Positions 1 through 10,050 of a stretch of DNA of 60,814 nucleotides are shown piece after piece (position 1 is the first letter of the stretch; every line of letters begins with the position of its first letter). This DNA comes from Kocuria marina. GTDB lineage: Bacteria > Actinomycetota > Actinomycetes > Actinomycetales > Micrococcaceae. The notes below the pieces were generated by a model that did no database searches, was not told the origin of the DNA, and worked only from the letters and a program-made list of their open reading frames with translations. Made by a program: the position numbers and the translations under genes. The stretch spans positions 1-60,814 of the forward strand of contig NZ_JROM01000062.1 in assembly GCF_000786655.1 (NCBI RefSeq), given 5' to 3'.

Positions 1-481
1 CGGCGTGGGCGAAGCACGCCGCGGCGACCTGGTCGCGGTAGCCGCGTTCCTGGGCCCGGGCCAGGCACCGGAACATCGTGCGCAGCGACGCGTGCGGCAC
101 ACCGAGCTCGTCCAGCACCCGCAGCGAGTCGGCCTTGCTCGTGGGTTCCACGATCCGCGCCAGCACCAGCGCCTTGAACGCCTCATCGCCCAGGGCATCG
201 AACCCCAACCTGGCGTACGCGCTGGTCAGCACGTGCCACAGCAGTGCGCTGCACTTGCCGGTGATCACCGACTGCCCCGCCGGCACCGCGCCCGCGCTCA
301 GGTCGAGCTCGCCCTGACCCGGGTGCATCTTCACCCGGGCGGCCTCCAACAGCGCGGTCAGCTCGGCCTCGGTGTGCGCTGAGCCCAGGTGCTCGAGGAC
401 TTTGTCCCGCCCGCCCCGGCGCTCAGCGATCTGCACCGCCGTCGCCCCCGACGCCGTCCGGACCTTACGCACGAACACCAC
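1..481 (-). CDS. IS1634-family transposase, N-terminal part, cut by window edge
   Basis: From GTG 481 (or GTG 478) about 160 codons run off the left edge with no stop. The translated start, VFVRKVRTASGATAVQIAE, followed by a segment on hydrophobic helices ending in FKALVLARIVEPTSK, is what I know from actinobacterial IS1634-type DDE transposases, whose catalytic core would lie beyond the edge. It points away from the acyltransferase cluster. The other terminal repeat of the element is outside the window, so its borders cannot be fixed; the element end lies somewhere between 482 and about 565. No frameshift is seen in the visible part. Confidence 0.8.
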   Translation of the reverse strand, partial: MVFVRKVRTASGATAVQIAERRGGRDKVLEHLGSAHTEAELTALLEAARVKMHPGQGELDLSAGAVPAGQSVITGKCSALLWHVLTSAYARLGFDALGDEAFKALVLARIVEPTSKADSLRVLDELGVPHASLRTMFRCLARAQERGYRDQVAAACFAHA

Positions 482-576
482 GGTCCGACCCTACCCACCC
501 GATTAGTGTGTCGCCGACCCCCGCCACAGGACCCTGACCAGCGACAACACCGGCCAAGTCAGCCAGGAGCTCTCAA

Positions 577-750
577 GTGGCACGAGTCAGGTCGCACGAT
601 CCCGGGTCGAGCGCTGCCGGTTCCGTGACCGGCGCCGCGGTCGCTTCCGCGGTCACCTCCGCGGATGACGGCGCCCACCCCCGTACCGGACCCGCGGCAC
701 CGCGGGACGCGCGCCCCGCCGATGCCACTGCCCGGGTGGCCCGGTACTAG
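577..750 (+). other. 5' piece of acyltransferase 1 ending in an in-frame TAG
   Basis: GTG 577 has a good ribosome-binding site (AGGAG at 565-569, 7 bases away) and opens 57 codons that stop at TAG 748-750. The piece is Ala/Pro-rich and ends RVARY, then TAG, then GFRPEVQG. The next two paralogues read RVARYSGFRPEVQG or RVARFSGFRPEVQG at this place, with TCG or TCG-like serine codons. The TAG is therefore a one-base TCG-to-TAG change in what should be a continuous gene of about 727 codons. A sequencing error at this base would be the alternative. Confidence 0.7.
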
Positions 751-774
751 GGATTCCGCCCGGAGGTACAGGGG

Positions 775-2760
775 TTGCGGGCGGTCGCGGTGCTGTTGGT
801 CGTGATCTACCACGTGTTCATGAGCCGGGTGTCCGGCGGCGTGGACATCTTCCTGCTCATCTCCGCCTTTTTCATGACGCTGTCGTTCGTGCGCCGGATC
901 GAAGGTGGCCGGGCTCTTGGACCGGGCCGGTACTGGCTGCACACGTTCAAACGCCTGTTATCCCTGGCCACGCTCACGATCCTGCTCACCTTCGCCGCGC
1001 TGTGGGCGTTCTTCCCGGCCAGGCAGATCGCCCAGTTCCGTTCGCAGGGTGTGGCGTCCGTGCTGTACATGGAGAACTGGGCGCTCGCTGCCGAGCAGGT
1101 GGATTACTACGCGGCGGACCACTCGACCGCGTCCCCGTTCCAGCACTTCTGGTCCCTGTCCGTCCAGGGCCAGGTCTTCCTCGTATGGCCGCTGATCTTC
1201 GCCCTTGCGTGGTGGTGGCGACGTCGCACCGCCCGCAGTTGCGTACCCGTCCTCGCGGGCTGCTTCGGTCTCGTCTTCGCCACCTCCTTGGCATTCTCCG
1301 TGGTCACGACGGCGTCGCGGCAGGAGTTCGCGTACTTCGACACCCGCACGCGCTTATGGGAGTTCGCGCTCGGTTCCCTGCTGGCCCTGGCGCTCCCGTA
1401 CGTCCGGGTCGGCCGGGTCGCGGGGGTGCTCCTGGGGTGGCTCGGATTCGTGAGCATGATCTCGGTGGGCGTGCTCGTGGACGTGCAGGGCGCGTTCCCC
1501 GGGTGGATCGCGCTGTGGCCGCTGCTCTCGGCGGCGGCGATCATCGTGGCGGGGCAGACGGGATCGCCGATCGGTTTCGACCGGTTCCTCTCGTGGGGCC
1601 CCGTGGTGCGACTGGGGGACGCGGCCTATGCGCTCTACCTCGTGCACTGGCCCCTGCTGATCACCTACCTGGTAATCCGCGACCGCCCGGACGCCGGAGC
1701 CGTCGCGGGAACCGCCCTCGTGCTGGCCTCGATCGCGCTCGCCCTCCTGCTCACGCGCTGGCTCGAAGAACCCCTGAAACGGTGGTCGTGGCCCGAGGCC
1801 CGGTCGTGGCGCGCCGGACTCGTGATCGCGGTGTGCGTGGGGCTCGTGACCGGGATCGCCGGGACGTGGGAACGGGCGGAGCTGCAGCGCAACCAGCGCC
1901 TGGGGGAGAACGCGTCCGCGAACAACCCCGGCGCCGTCGCCCTGCTGCCGGGCTACGAGTTCCACGGCGACCCGACCGCGCCCGCGCTGCCGCGCCCCGA
2001 GGAACTGCCCCACAGCGCCGCGGACCTGGGTGGGGGCTGTCCCGAGGATGTCGAGCTGCCCGAGCAGTACCGGCAGTTCTGCCGCGAGCCCGTGGCCACG
2101 GAGGACCCCGCCCGCACCGTGGTGGTGATCGGCAACAGCCACATGCAGCACTGGGTCCCCGCGCTCGAACCCCTGGCCCGCGCGAACGGGTGGCGCGTGC
2201 TCGCCTACATCCAACACGGGTGCTCCTACACGGTGGCCGCGGAACTCGAGGACGCCGAGGCGTGCGCGACCTGGTTCGAGGGCAGCGACGAGATGCTCGC
2301 CGCCGCGGACCCGGACCTCGTGTTCGTGCAGGGCACCTTCAGCGAGCCGGACGGGGAGACGTGGAAACCGGGCCTGGAGACCCGCGTGCGCGCGCTCGTG
2401 GCGGACGGTATCCAGGTGGTGGGCATCCGTGACACCCCGCGGTTCCACGACGCCCCGGCCGAGTGCGCCGCGCTGCGCGGCCTCGAGTCCCCGGAGTGCG
2501 AGATCGTGCACCCCATGCTCGACACCCCCGACCCCCAGCGGGACCTGGGCTCCGAACTGGAGGGTTTCGCGCCCGTGGACATGACCGACGTCGTGTGTCC
2601 CGACGGCGCGTGCTGGCCCGCCGTGGGCAACGTGATCGTGTACTTCGACGACGACCACCTCACCGGGATGTACGCGGCCTCAGCCTCCCACAGCTTCGCC
2701 CAGCGGGTCTCGGACGCCCTGCAGCAGGACGGGATCACGGGGATCGCGTTACCCGAGTAA
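775..2760 (+). CDS. Acyltransferase-3/SGNH membrane O-acyltransferase, copy 1, 5'-interrupted
   Basis: 661 residues if translation restarts at TTG 775, which has GGAGG at 762-766, 8 bases upstream. The protein has the acyltransferase-3 membrane domain with about ten helices (conserved His in VVIYHVF, then LISAFFMTLSFVRRIEGGR and DHSTASPFQHFWSLSVQGQ) and a C-terminal extracytoplasmic SGNH domain (block I GNSHMQHW near 2134, catalytic pair in DDDHLTGM near 2650). This is the OafB/OatA-like arrangement that moves acyl groups across the membrane onto envelope glycans; the substrate cannot be told from sequence. A TAG at 748 separates it from its normal N-terminus. A restart at 775 keeps the YH motif but loses FRPEVQG before helix 1, so the protein may be inactive. 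It is the oldest-looking member of a three-gene tandem array. Confidence 0.75.
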   Translation: MRAVAVLLVVIYHVFMSRVSGGVDIFLLISAFFMTLSFVRRIEGGRALGPGRYWLHTFKRLLSLATLTILLTFAALWAFFPARQIAQFRSQGVASVLYMENWALAAEQVDYYAADHSTASPFQHFWSLSVQGQVFLVWPLIFALAWWWRRRTARSCVPVLAGCFGLVFATSLAFSVVTTASRQEFAYFDTRTRLWEFALGSLLALALPYVRVGRVAGVLLGWLGFVSMISVGVLVDVQGAFPGWIALWPLLSAAAIIVAGQTGSPIGFDRFLSWGPVVRLGDAAYALYLVHWPLLITYLVIRDRPDAGAVAGTALVLASIALALLLTRWLEEPLKRWSWPEARSWRAGLVIAVCVGLVTGIAGTWERAELQRNQRLGENASANNPGAVALLPGYEFHGDPTAPALPRPEELPHSAADLGGGCPEDVELPEQYRQFCREPVATEDPARTVVVIGNSHMQHWVPALEPLARANGWRVLAYIQHGCSYTVAAELEDAEACATWFEGSDEMLAAADPDLVFVQGTFSEPDGETWKPGLETRVRALVADGIQVVGIRDTPRFHDAPAECAALRGLESPECEIVHPMLDTPDPQRDLGSELEGFAPVDMTDVVCPDGACWPAVGNVIVYFDDDHLTGMYAASASHSFAQRVSDALQQDGITGIALPE

Positions 2761-2783
2761 CTCCTTGTCAGGCGGGGGAGGTC

Positions 2784-2789
2784 TACTAT
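2784..2789 (+). promoter_or_regulatory. -10 box TACTAT of acyltransferase 2
   Basis: TACTAT ends 7 bases before GTG 2797. The string TAC-K-ATGGCCTGCGTGCTTCCCC is kept between copies 2 and 3 while the upstream purine tract is not, which favours a leaderless start at the GTG. Confidence 0.5.
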
Positions 2790-4965
2790 GGCCTGCGTGC
2801 TTCCCCCCGATCGATCCCTCACGACAGTTCCGCAGGCCCCCGGGTTACCCACCACGGCCCCCGCCCCGTGGACGGACGTCTCCTCCGCCGGGACGCCCAC
2901 CGCCTCCGCGTCCCCGGGCTCCTCCGCCTCGGACACCCGGGTGGCCCGGTATTCGGGATTCCGTCCCGAGGTGCAGGGGCTGCGTGCGGTGGCCGTGCTG
3001 TTGGTGGTCGTCTACCACGTGTTCATGGGCCGGGTCTCCGGTGGCGTGGACATCTTCCTGCTGATCTCGGCGTTCTTCATGACCCTCTCCTTCGTGCGCC
3101 GGATCGAAGGTGGGCGTCCGCTGGGGCTGGTCCGATACTGGCTGCACACCTTCAAGCGGTTGCTGCCGCTCGCCACGGTGATCATCCTGGGCACGCTGGC
3201 CCTCGTGGCGTTCGTGTTCCCGCGCACGGACGTCGCGGAGTTCCGGTCCCAGGGCGTGGCCTCGATCCTGTACGTCGAGAACTGGGCGCTGGCCGCCAAC
3301 CAGGTGGACTACTACGCCGCGGACCATTCGACCGCCTCTCCCTTCCAGCACTTCTGGTCCCTGTCGGTTCAGGGTCAGGTGTTCCTGGTGTGGCCGCTGA
3401 TCTTCGCCCTCGCGTGGTGGTGGCGACGCCGCACCGGGCGCAGCTGCGTACCCGTGCTGGCGGGGTGTTTCGGCCTCGTGTTCGTCGCCTCGCTCGCGTT
3501 CTCCGTGGTGACGACGGCGTCCCGGCAGGAGTTCGCGTACTTCGACACCCGCGCCCGGTTGTGGGAATTCGCACTGGGCTCCTTGCTGGCCCTGGCGGTG
3601 CCCTACCTGCGCGTGGGCCGGGGCCTGGGGGTGTTGCTGGGCTGGGCCGGGTTCGTGAGCATGGTCCTGGTGGGCATCCTCGTGGACGTGCAGGGCGCGT
3701 TCCCGGGCTGGATCGCGTTGTGGCCGCTCCTCTCGGCCGCGGCCATCATCGTGGCCGGCCAGACGGGATCGCCGATCGGTTTCGACCGGTTCCTCTCGTG
3801 GGGCCCCGTGGTGCGACTCGGGGATGCGGCGTACGCGCTCTACCTGGTGCACTGGCCGCTGCTGATCAGCTACCTGGTGCTCCGTGAGCGCCCCGAGGCC
3901 GGCCCCCGTTCGGGTGTGATGCTCGTGGTGCTCTCGGTCGTGCTGGCCCTGGCGCTGACCCGTTGGGTCGAGGCGCCGATGAAGCGCTGGGCGTGGCCCG
4001 AGGCCCGGAAGTGGCGCATGGGGCTCGTGATCGCGGTGTGCATGGGACTCGTGGTCGCGACCGCGGGGGCCTGGAGCGCCGTCGAACGCCACCGCACGCA
4101 ACAGCTCACGTGGAACGCGGCCGAGAACAACCCGGGCGCGGTGTCCCTGCTGCCCGGTTTCCAGTTCGCGGGGGACCCGGAAGCACCCGCGCTGCCGTTG
4201 CCGGAGGACCTCTCCCGCAGCGCGGCGGAACTGGGCGGCGCGTGCCCCGAGGACATCGAGCTGCCCGAGCAGTTCCGCCAGTTCTGCCACGAGACCAGGG
4301 CCGCGGAGAACCCCGCCGAGACCGTGCTCGTCACGGGTAACAGCCACGCGCAACACTGGCTGCCGGCCATCACCGCTCTGGCCGAGGCGAACAATTGGCG
4401 GGTCGTGAACTACATCCAGCCCGGGTGCTACTACACCGTGGCCGAGGAGCAACCCCCGTTCGAGACGTGCGACCGATGGTTCGAGGGCACGCAGCCCATG
4501 GTGGACGCCGTGCACCCCGGTCTCATGTTCGTCCAGGGAACGTTCACCAACGTGGACGGGGAGTTCTGGAAGGCCGGTCTGGAGACCCGGGTGCGGGACC
4601 TCGTGTCCCAGGGCATCGACGTAGTGGGCATCCGCGACGTCCCCCGCTTCTCGCAGCCACCGTCCGAGTGCGCCGTGGAGCACGGGGAGGACGCCCCGCA
4701 GTGCGTGGGCACCCACCCCATGCTGGGCACCGAGGACCCGCAGCAGACCCTCGCGGAGGTGCTGCCCGGGTTCTCGGCCGTGGACATGACGGACGTGATC
4801 TGCCCGCGCGAGCAGTGCCGCCCGGTGATCGGCAACGTGTACGTGTACCTGGACGACGACCACATCACGGGCATGTACTCGGCCACGACCGCGCCCATCT
4901 TCGCGCAGCGCACCGCGGAGGCGATGACCGCGGACGGTGGCGCGGGTCTCGACGTGCCCCGCTGA
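2788..4965 (+). CDS. Acyltransferase-3/SGNH membrane O-acyltransferase, copy 2
   Basis: 725 residues. Residues 1-55 are a cytosolic Ala/Pro-rich leader; about 56-430 form the acyltransferase-3 domain (FRPEVQGLRAVAVLLVVVYH, His77 expected to be essential; DHSTASPFQHFWSLSVQG); about 450-725 form the SGNH domain with GNSH at 517-520 and Asp-x-x-His in DDDH at 689-692. The family carries out O-acylation of peptidoglycan or exported polysaccharide; substrate unknown here. ATG 2788 has GGGGGAGG 6 bases upstream, but GTG 2797 is an alternative leaderless start. The membrane half is nearly the same as in copies 1 and 3; the SGNH half resembles copy 1 far more than copy 3. It follows copy 1 after 27 bases. 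Confidence 0.9.
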   Translation: MACVLPPDRSLTTVPQAPGLPTTAPAPWTDVSSAGTPTASASPGSSASDTRVARYSGFRPEVQGLRAVAVLLVVVYHVFMGRVSGGVDIFLLISAFFMTLSFVRRIEGGRPLGLVRYWLHTFKRLLPLATVIILGTLALVAFVFPRTDVAEFRSQGVASILYVENWALAANQVDYYAADHSTASPFQHFWSLSVQGQVFLVWPLIFALAWWWRRRTGRSCVPVLAGCFGLVFVASLAFSVVTTASRQEFAYFDTRARLWEFALGSLLALAVPYLRVGRGLGVLLGWAGFVSMVLVGILVDVQGAFPGWIALWPLLSAAAIIVAGQTGSPIGFDRFLSWGPVVRLGDAAYALYLVHWPLLISYLVLRERPEAGPRSGVMLVVLSVVLALALTRWVEAPMKRWAWPEARKWRMGLVIAVCMGLVVATAGAWSAVERHRTQQLTWNAAENNPGAVSLLPGFQFAGDPEAPALPLPEDLSRSAAELGGACPEDIELPEQFRQFCHETRAAENPAETVLVTGNSHAQHWLPAITALAEANNWRVVNYIQPGCYYTVAEEQPPFETCDRWFEGTQPMVDAVHPGLMFVQGTFTNVDGEFWKAGLETRVRDLVSQGIDVVGIRDVPRFSQPPSECAVEHGEDAPQCVGTHPMLGTEDPQQTLAEVLPGFSAVDMTDVICPREQCRPVIGNVYVYLDDDHITGMYSATTAPIFAQRTAEAMTADGGAGLDVPR

Positions 4966-4997
4966 GTCCGGCCTGCCACCCGACTGGGGGAAACGTC

Positions 4998-5003
4998 TAC
5001 GAT
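4998..5003 (+). promoter_or_regulatory. -10 box TACGAT of acyltransferase 3
   Basis: TACGAT ends 7 bases before GTG 5011, the same geometry as in front of copy 2. It overlaps the alternative ATG 5002. Confidence 0.5.
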
Positions 5004-7152
5004 GGCCTGCGTGCTTCCCCGTGACGAGACCCCAGCCACCGCCGCGCCGTCCTCCGCGCCCGCGCCCTGGGGGGACGCGGCCTCCGCCGGGGCACCGACC
5101 GCGTCCGCGACCCCGGGATCCTCCGATTCCGCGGCCCGGGTGGCCCGGTTCTCGGGGTTCCGCCCGGAGGTGCAGGGGCTGCGGGCCGTGGCCGTGCTGC
5201 TCGTGGTGGTCTATCACGTATTCATGGGCCGGGTGTCCGGTGGTGTGGACATCTTCCTGCTGATCTCGGCGTTCTTCATGACGCTGTCGTTCGTGCGGCG
5301 GATCGAGGGCGGCCGACCGTTGGGGTTGGGCCGGTACTGGCTGCACACGTTCAAACGCCTGCTGCCCCTGGCCACGGTGATCATCCTGTTCACCCTGGCG
5401 CTCATCTGGCTCGTGTTCCCGCGCACGGACGTCGCGGAGTTCCGGTCCCAGGGCGTGGCCTCGATCCTGTATCTCGAGAACTGGGCCCTGGCGGCGAACG
5501 AGGTCAACTACTACGCGGCGGACCACTCGACCGCCTCTCCCTTCCAGCACTTCTGGTCCCTGTCCGTCCAGGGTCAGGTCTTCCTGGTGTGGCCGCTGAT
5601 CTTCGCGCTCGCGTGGTTCGTCAAACGGCGCACGGGGCGTAACAGCATCCCCGTGCTGGCCGTGTGCTTCGGTCTCGTGTTCGCCGCCTCGCTCGCGTTC
5701 TCGGTGGTCACGACGGCGACCCAGCAGGAGTTCGCGTACTTCGACACCCGCGCCCGGTTGTGGGAATTCGCGCTGGGGTCGCTCATCGCGCTCGCGATCC
5801 CGTACCTGCACCCCGGCCGCGTGCTGCGTGTGGCCCTGGGCTGGCTCGGTTTCGTGAGCATGGTCTCGGTCGGTGTGCTCGTGGACGTGCAAGGCGCGTT
5901 CCCGGGGTGGATTGCCCTGTGGCCGCTGCTGTCGGCCGCGGCGATCATCTTGGCGGGGCAGTCCGGGTCCCGGATCGGTTTCGACCGATTCCTCTCGTGG
6001 GGTCCGATCGTGCGCCTGGGGGATGCCGCGTACGCCCTCTACCTGGTGCACTGGCCGCTGCTGATCGCCTACCTGGTGATCCGCGAGCGCCCCGAGGCGG
6101 GCCCGCGCTCCGGTGTGGCGCTCGTGGTGCTCTCGGTCGTATTGGCACTGCTGCTGACCCGCTGGATCGAAACGCCCCTGAAGCGCTGGGCGTGGCCCGA
6201 GGCCCGGAAGTGGCGCATGGGCCTCGTGATCGTGGTGTGCATGGGACTGGTCACCGCGACCGCCGCGGGCTGGGCCGCCGTCGACCGGCACCGCGAGGCG
6301 CAACTCGAGGCGCAGGCGGAACGGAACAACCCGGGGGCGCGCGTGCTCGACCCGGCGTTCGAGTTCACGGGGGACCCGAACGCCCCCGTCCTGCCACAGT
6401 CCATGGGGGACCAGTGGGTGGGACTGCCGCAGGAGTGCAGCGGGCTCTACCGCAGCCTGAACGCCACGGCCCAGGGGTTCTGCCGCCAGACGCCGGAGGT
6501 GTGGGACCCGGACAAGGTCGTGGCCGTGGTGGGCAACTCCCACATGGAGCAGTACATGGGCGCGCTGATCCCCGTGGCGGAGGAGGAGAACTGGCAGCTG
6601 ATCTCCGTGCTGCAACCGGGCTGCGGCTTCGGCGTGGAGGGCCAGTCCGCGGCGTGCCGCGAGGGCAACGAGGCCGCCCTGGAATACCTCAAGGCCATGC
6701 AACCGGACGTGGTGATCACCACGTCCACCCGGTCCGAGCTCATGTCCGGGGAGGACGAGCACGTGGTGATCGGTCTCGAACAGATCGTCCACGAGCTCAC
6801 GGCCGACGACATCACGGTCGTGGGGTTCCGGGACAACCCCCGGCTGGACTTCGACCCGACCCGGTGCGCGCAGGAACGCAGCCCCGACGACCCGTTGTGC
6901 TCGGTCTCGAGCGACGTCGTGCTCGGGGACCACAACCCCGCCGAGGCGCTCGAGACCATCCCCGGATTCGTGGGCGTGGACCCCACGCCGCTGATCTGCC
7001 CGCGGGGCGAGTGCGTCCCGGTGATCGGCAACGTGGCGGTGTGGTTGGACTCCCACCACCTCACGTGGGACTACACGCGCAGCATGGCCCCGCTGTTGCA
7101 CGACACCCTGGTCCGCGCGGTCCAGGTCACACCGGGGGCGGACACGGAGTGA
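5002..7152 (+). CDS. Acyltransferase-3/SGNH membrane O-acyltransferase, copy 3
   Basis: 716 residues with the same plan as its two upstream neighbours: disordered Ala/Pro leader, ten-helix acyltransferase-3 domain with GLRAVAVLLVVVYH, and SGNH domain. The SGNH half has its own sequence (block I GNSHMEQY near 6532, Asp-x-x-His in LDSHHLTW near 7047) and shares only motif positions and the cysteine pattern with copies 1 and 2, although the membrane half is almost unchanged. This suggests a different acceptor glycan or a domain swap. Start ATG 5002 lacks a strong ribosome site; GTG 5011 is the leaderless alternative. It ends 56 bases before guaB. Confidence 0.9.
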   Translation: MACVLPRDETPATAAPSSAPAPWGDAASAGAPTASATPGSSDSAARVARFSGFRPEVQGLRAVAVLLVVVYHVFMGRVSGGVDIFLLISAFFMTLSFVRRIEGGRPLGLGRYWLHTFKRLLPLATVIILFTLALIWLVFPRTDVAEFRSQGVASILYLENWALAANEVNYYAADHSTASPFQHFWSLSVQGQVFLVWPLIFALAWFVKRRTGRNSIPVLAVCFGLVFAASLAFSVVTTATQQEFAYFDTRARLWEFALGSLIALAIPYLHPGRVLRVALGWLGFVSMVSVGVLVDVQGAFPGWIALWPLLSAAAIILAGQSGSRIGFDRFLSWGPIVRLGDAAYALYLVHWPLLIAYLVIRERPEAGPRSGVALVVLSVVLALLLTRWIETPLKRWAWPEARKWRMGLVIVVCMGLVTATAAGWAAVDRHREAQLEAQAERNNPGARVLDPAFEFTGDPNAPVLPQSMGDQWVGLPQECSGLYRSLNATAQGFCRQTPEVWDPDKVVAVVGNSHMEQYMGALIPVAEEENWQLISVLQPGCGFGVEGQSAACREGNEAALEYLKAMQPDVVITTSTRSELMSGEDEHVVIGLEQIVHELTADDITVVGFRDNPRLDFDPTRCAQERSPDDPLCSVSSDVVLGDHNPAEALETIPGFVGVDPTPLICPRGECVPVIGNVAVWLDSHHLTWDYTRSMAPLLHDTLVRAVQVTPGADTE

Positions 7153-7169
7153 GCCCTCGGCGCGCGCCG

Positions 7170-8732
<1,563 letters not shown>

Positions 8733-8775
8733 TCGCGCCAGCCCCCGCGCTCTCCGCGCGGTGAAAGGATCCCTC

Positions 8776-9897
8776 GTGAGTTACGACATCGAAATCGGGC
8801 GCTCCAAGCGGGCACGCCGCACGTTCAGCCTGGACGAGATCGCCCTGGTGCCCTCCCGACGCACGCGCGATCCGCAGGACGTGAGCACCTCGTGGCAGAT
8901 CGACGCCTACAACTTCGACATCCCCGTGGTGGGTGCGCCCATGGACTCCGTGATGTCCCCGGCCACGGCGATCGCCCTGGGCCGCTGCGGCGGTCTGGGC
9001 GTGCTGGACCTCGAGGGCCTGTGGACCCGCTACGAGGACCCGCAGCCCGTCCTGGACGAGATCGCGGACCTCAGCTCTGAAAACCTGCCGCAGGCCACGC
9101 GGCGGATGCAAGAGCTGTACTCCGCCCCGATCCAGCCCGAGTTGATCAAGGCCCGGTTGGCCGAGATCCGCGAGTCCGGGGTGATCGTCTCCGGCTCCCT
9201 GTCCCCGCAGCGCGTCGTGGAGCACTACCGCACCGTGCTCGAGGCGGGCGTGGACCTGTTCGTGATCCGCGGCACCACGGTCTCCGCGGAGCACGTCTCG
9301 CGCACCCAGGAGCCCCTGGACCTCAAGAAGTTCATCTACGACCTGGACGTTCCCGTGATCGTGGGCGGCGCCGCGGGCTACACCCCGGCCCTGCACCTCA
9401 TGCGCACGGGTGCGGCGGGCGTGCTCGTGGGCTTCGGGGGCGGCGCGTCCCTGCGCACCGAATCCATCCTGGGCATCCACGCGGCCATGGCCTCGGCCAT
9501 CTCCGACGTCGCCGCGGCCCGCCGCGACTACCTCGACGAATCGGGCGGCCGGTACGTCCACGTGATCGCCGACGGCGGTCTGGGCACCTCGGGTGACATC
9601 GTCAAGGCCATCGCCATGGGCGCCGACGCCGTGATGCTCGGGACCCTGCTGGCCCGCGCGGAGGAGGCCCCGGGTCAGGGCTGGCTGTGGGGTCCCGAGG
9701 CCCACAACCCGCACTCACCGCGCGGTGTGCGCACCCACGTGGGGACCGTGGGTCCCCTGGGCGAGCTGCTCAACGGGCCCTCCCGGCACGTGGACGGCTC
9801 CTCCAACGTGATCGGTGCCCTGCGCCGGGCCATGGCCACCACCGGGTACTCCGAGCTCAAGGAGTTCCAGCGCGCGGACGTGGTGATCCGCAGCTGA
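8776..9897 (+). CDS. GuaB3-type IMP dehydrogenase-related protein
   Basis: 373 residues from GTG 8776, which follows GAAAGGA by a proper distance; GTG 8761 in the same frame overlaps that ribosome site and is unlikely. It has the IMPDH/GMPR barrel ([54 protein letters not shown]) but no CBS domains, and at the place of the catalytic Cys loop it reads [10 protein letters not shown], so normal IMPDH chemistry is not expected. This is the actinobacterial GuaB3 subfamily usually found next to guaB; its reaction is not settled from sequence. It lies 43 bases after guaB and is probably in the same transcript. Confidence 0.92.
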   Translation: MSYDIEIGRSKRARRTFSLDEIALVPSRRTRDPQDVSTSWQIDAYNFDIPVVGAPMDSVMSPATAIALGRCGGLGVLDLEGLWTRYEDPQPVLDEIADLSSENLPQATRRMQELYSAPIQPELIKARLAEIRESGVIVSGSLSPQRVVEHYRTVLEAGVDLFVIRGTTVSAEHVSRTQEPLDLKKFIYDLDVPVIVGGAAGYTPALHLMRTGAAGVLVGFGGGASLRTESILGIHAAMASAISDVAAARRDYLDESGGRYVHVIADGGLGTSGDIVKAIAMGADAVMLGTLLARAEEAPGQGWLWGPEAHNPHSPRGVRTHVGTVGPLGELLNGPSRHVDGSSNVIGALRRAMATTGYSELKEFQRADVVIRS

Positions 9898-9906
9898 TCC
9901 GCCCGT

Positions 9907-9937
9907 GCCGGGCCGCGGGTGCGCCCGCGCGCCCGGC
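9907..9937 (+). terminator. GC hairpin after the guaB3-type gene
   Basis: Arms GCCGGG-C-CGCGGG and CCCGCG-CG-CCCGGC with a 4-base loop lie 10 bases after the stop. There is no U tract, as usual in high-GC actinobacteria. Confidence 0.55.
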
Positions 9938-10038
9938 GCGGGAACCGGCGGCCGCTCCGGACCCGTGACCCGTGGCCGTCCCGTGATCGGGGCTGCCCGT
10001 ACCCCCCGCTGATTTGGGAAACGTCCAGCCCGGAGCAC

Positions 10039-10044
10039 TAGGGT
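10039..10044 (+). promoter_or_regulatory. -10 box TAGGGT of the SURF1 gene
   Basis: TAGGGT ends 6 bases before GTG 10051, placing the transcript start at the start codon. Confidence 0.55.
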
Positions 10045-10050
10045 TGAGGG

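Noticed and set aside
2845-7101. Open frame of more than 1400 codons on the minus strand across acyltransferases 2 and 3
   Set aside because: It is the antisense shadow of two GC-rich genes: His/Arg/Gly-rich, no domain, and the opposite strand has clear enzymes with motifs.
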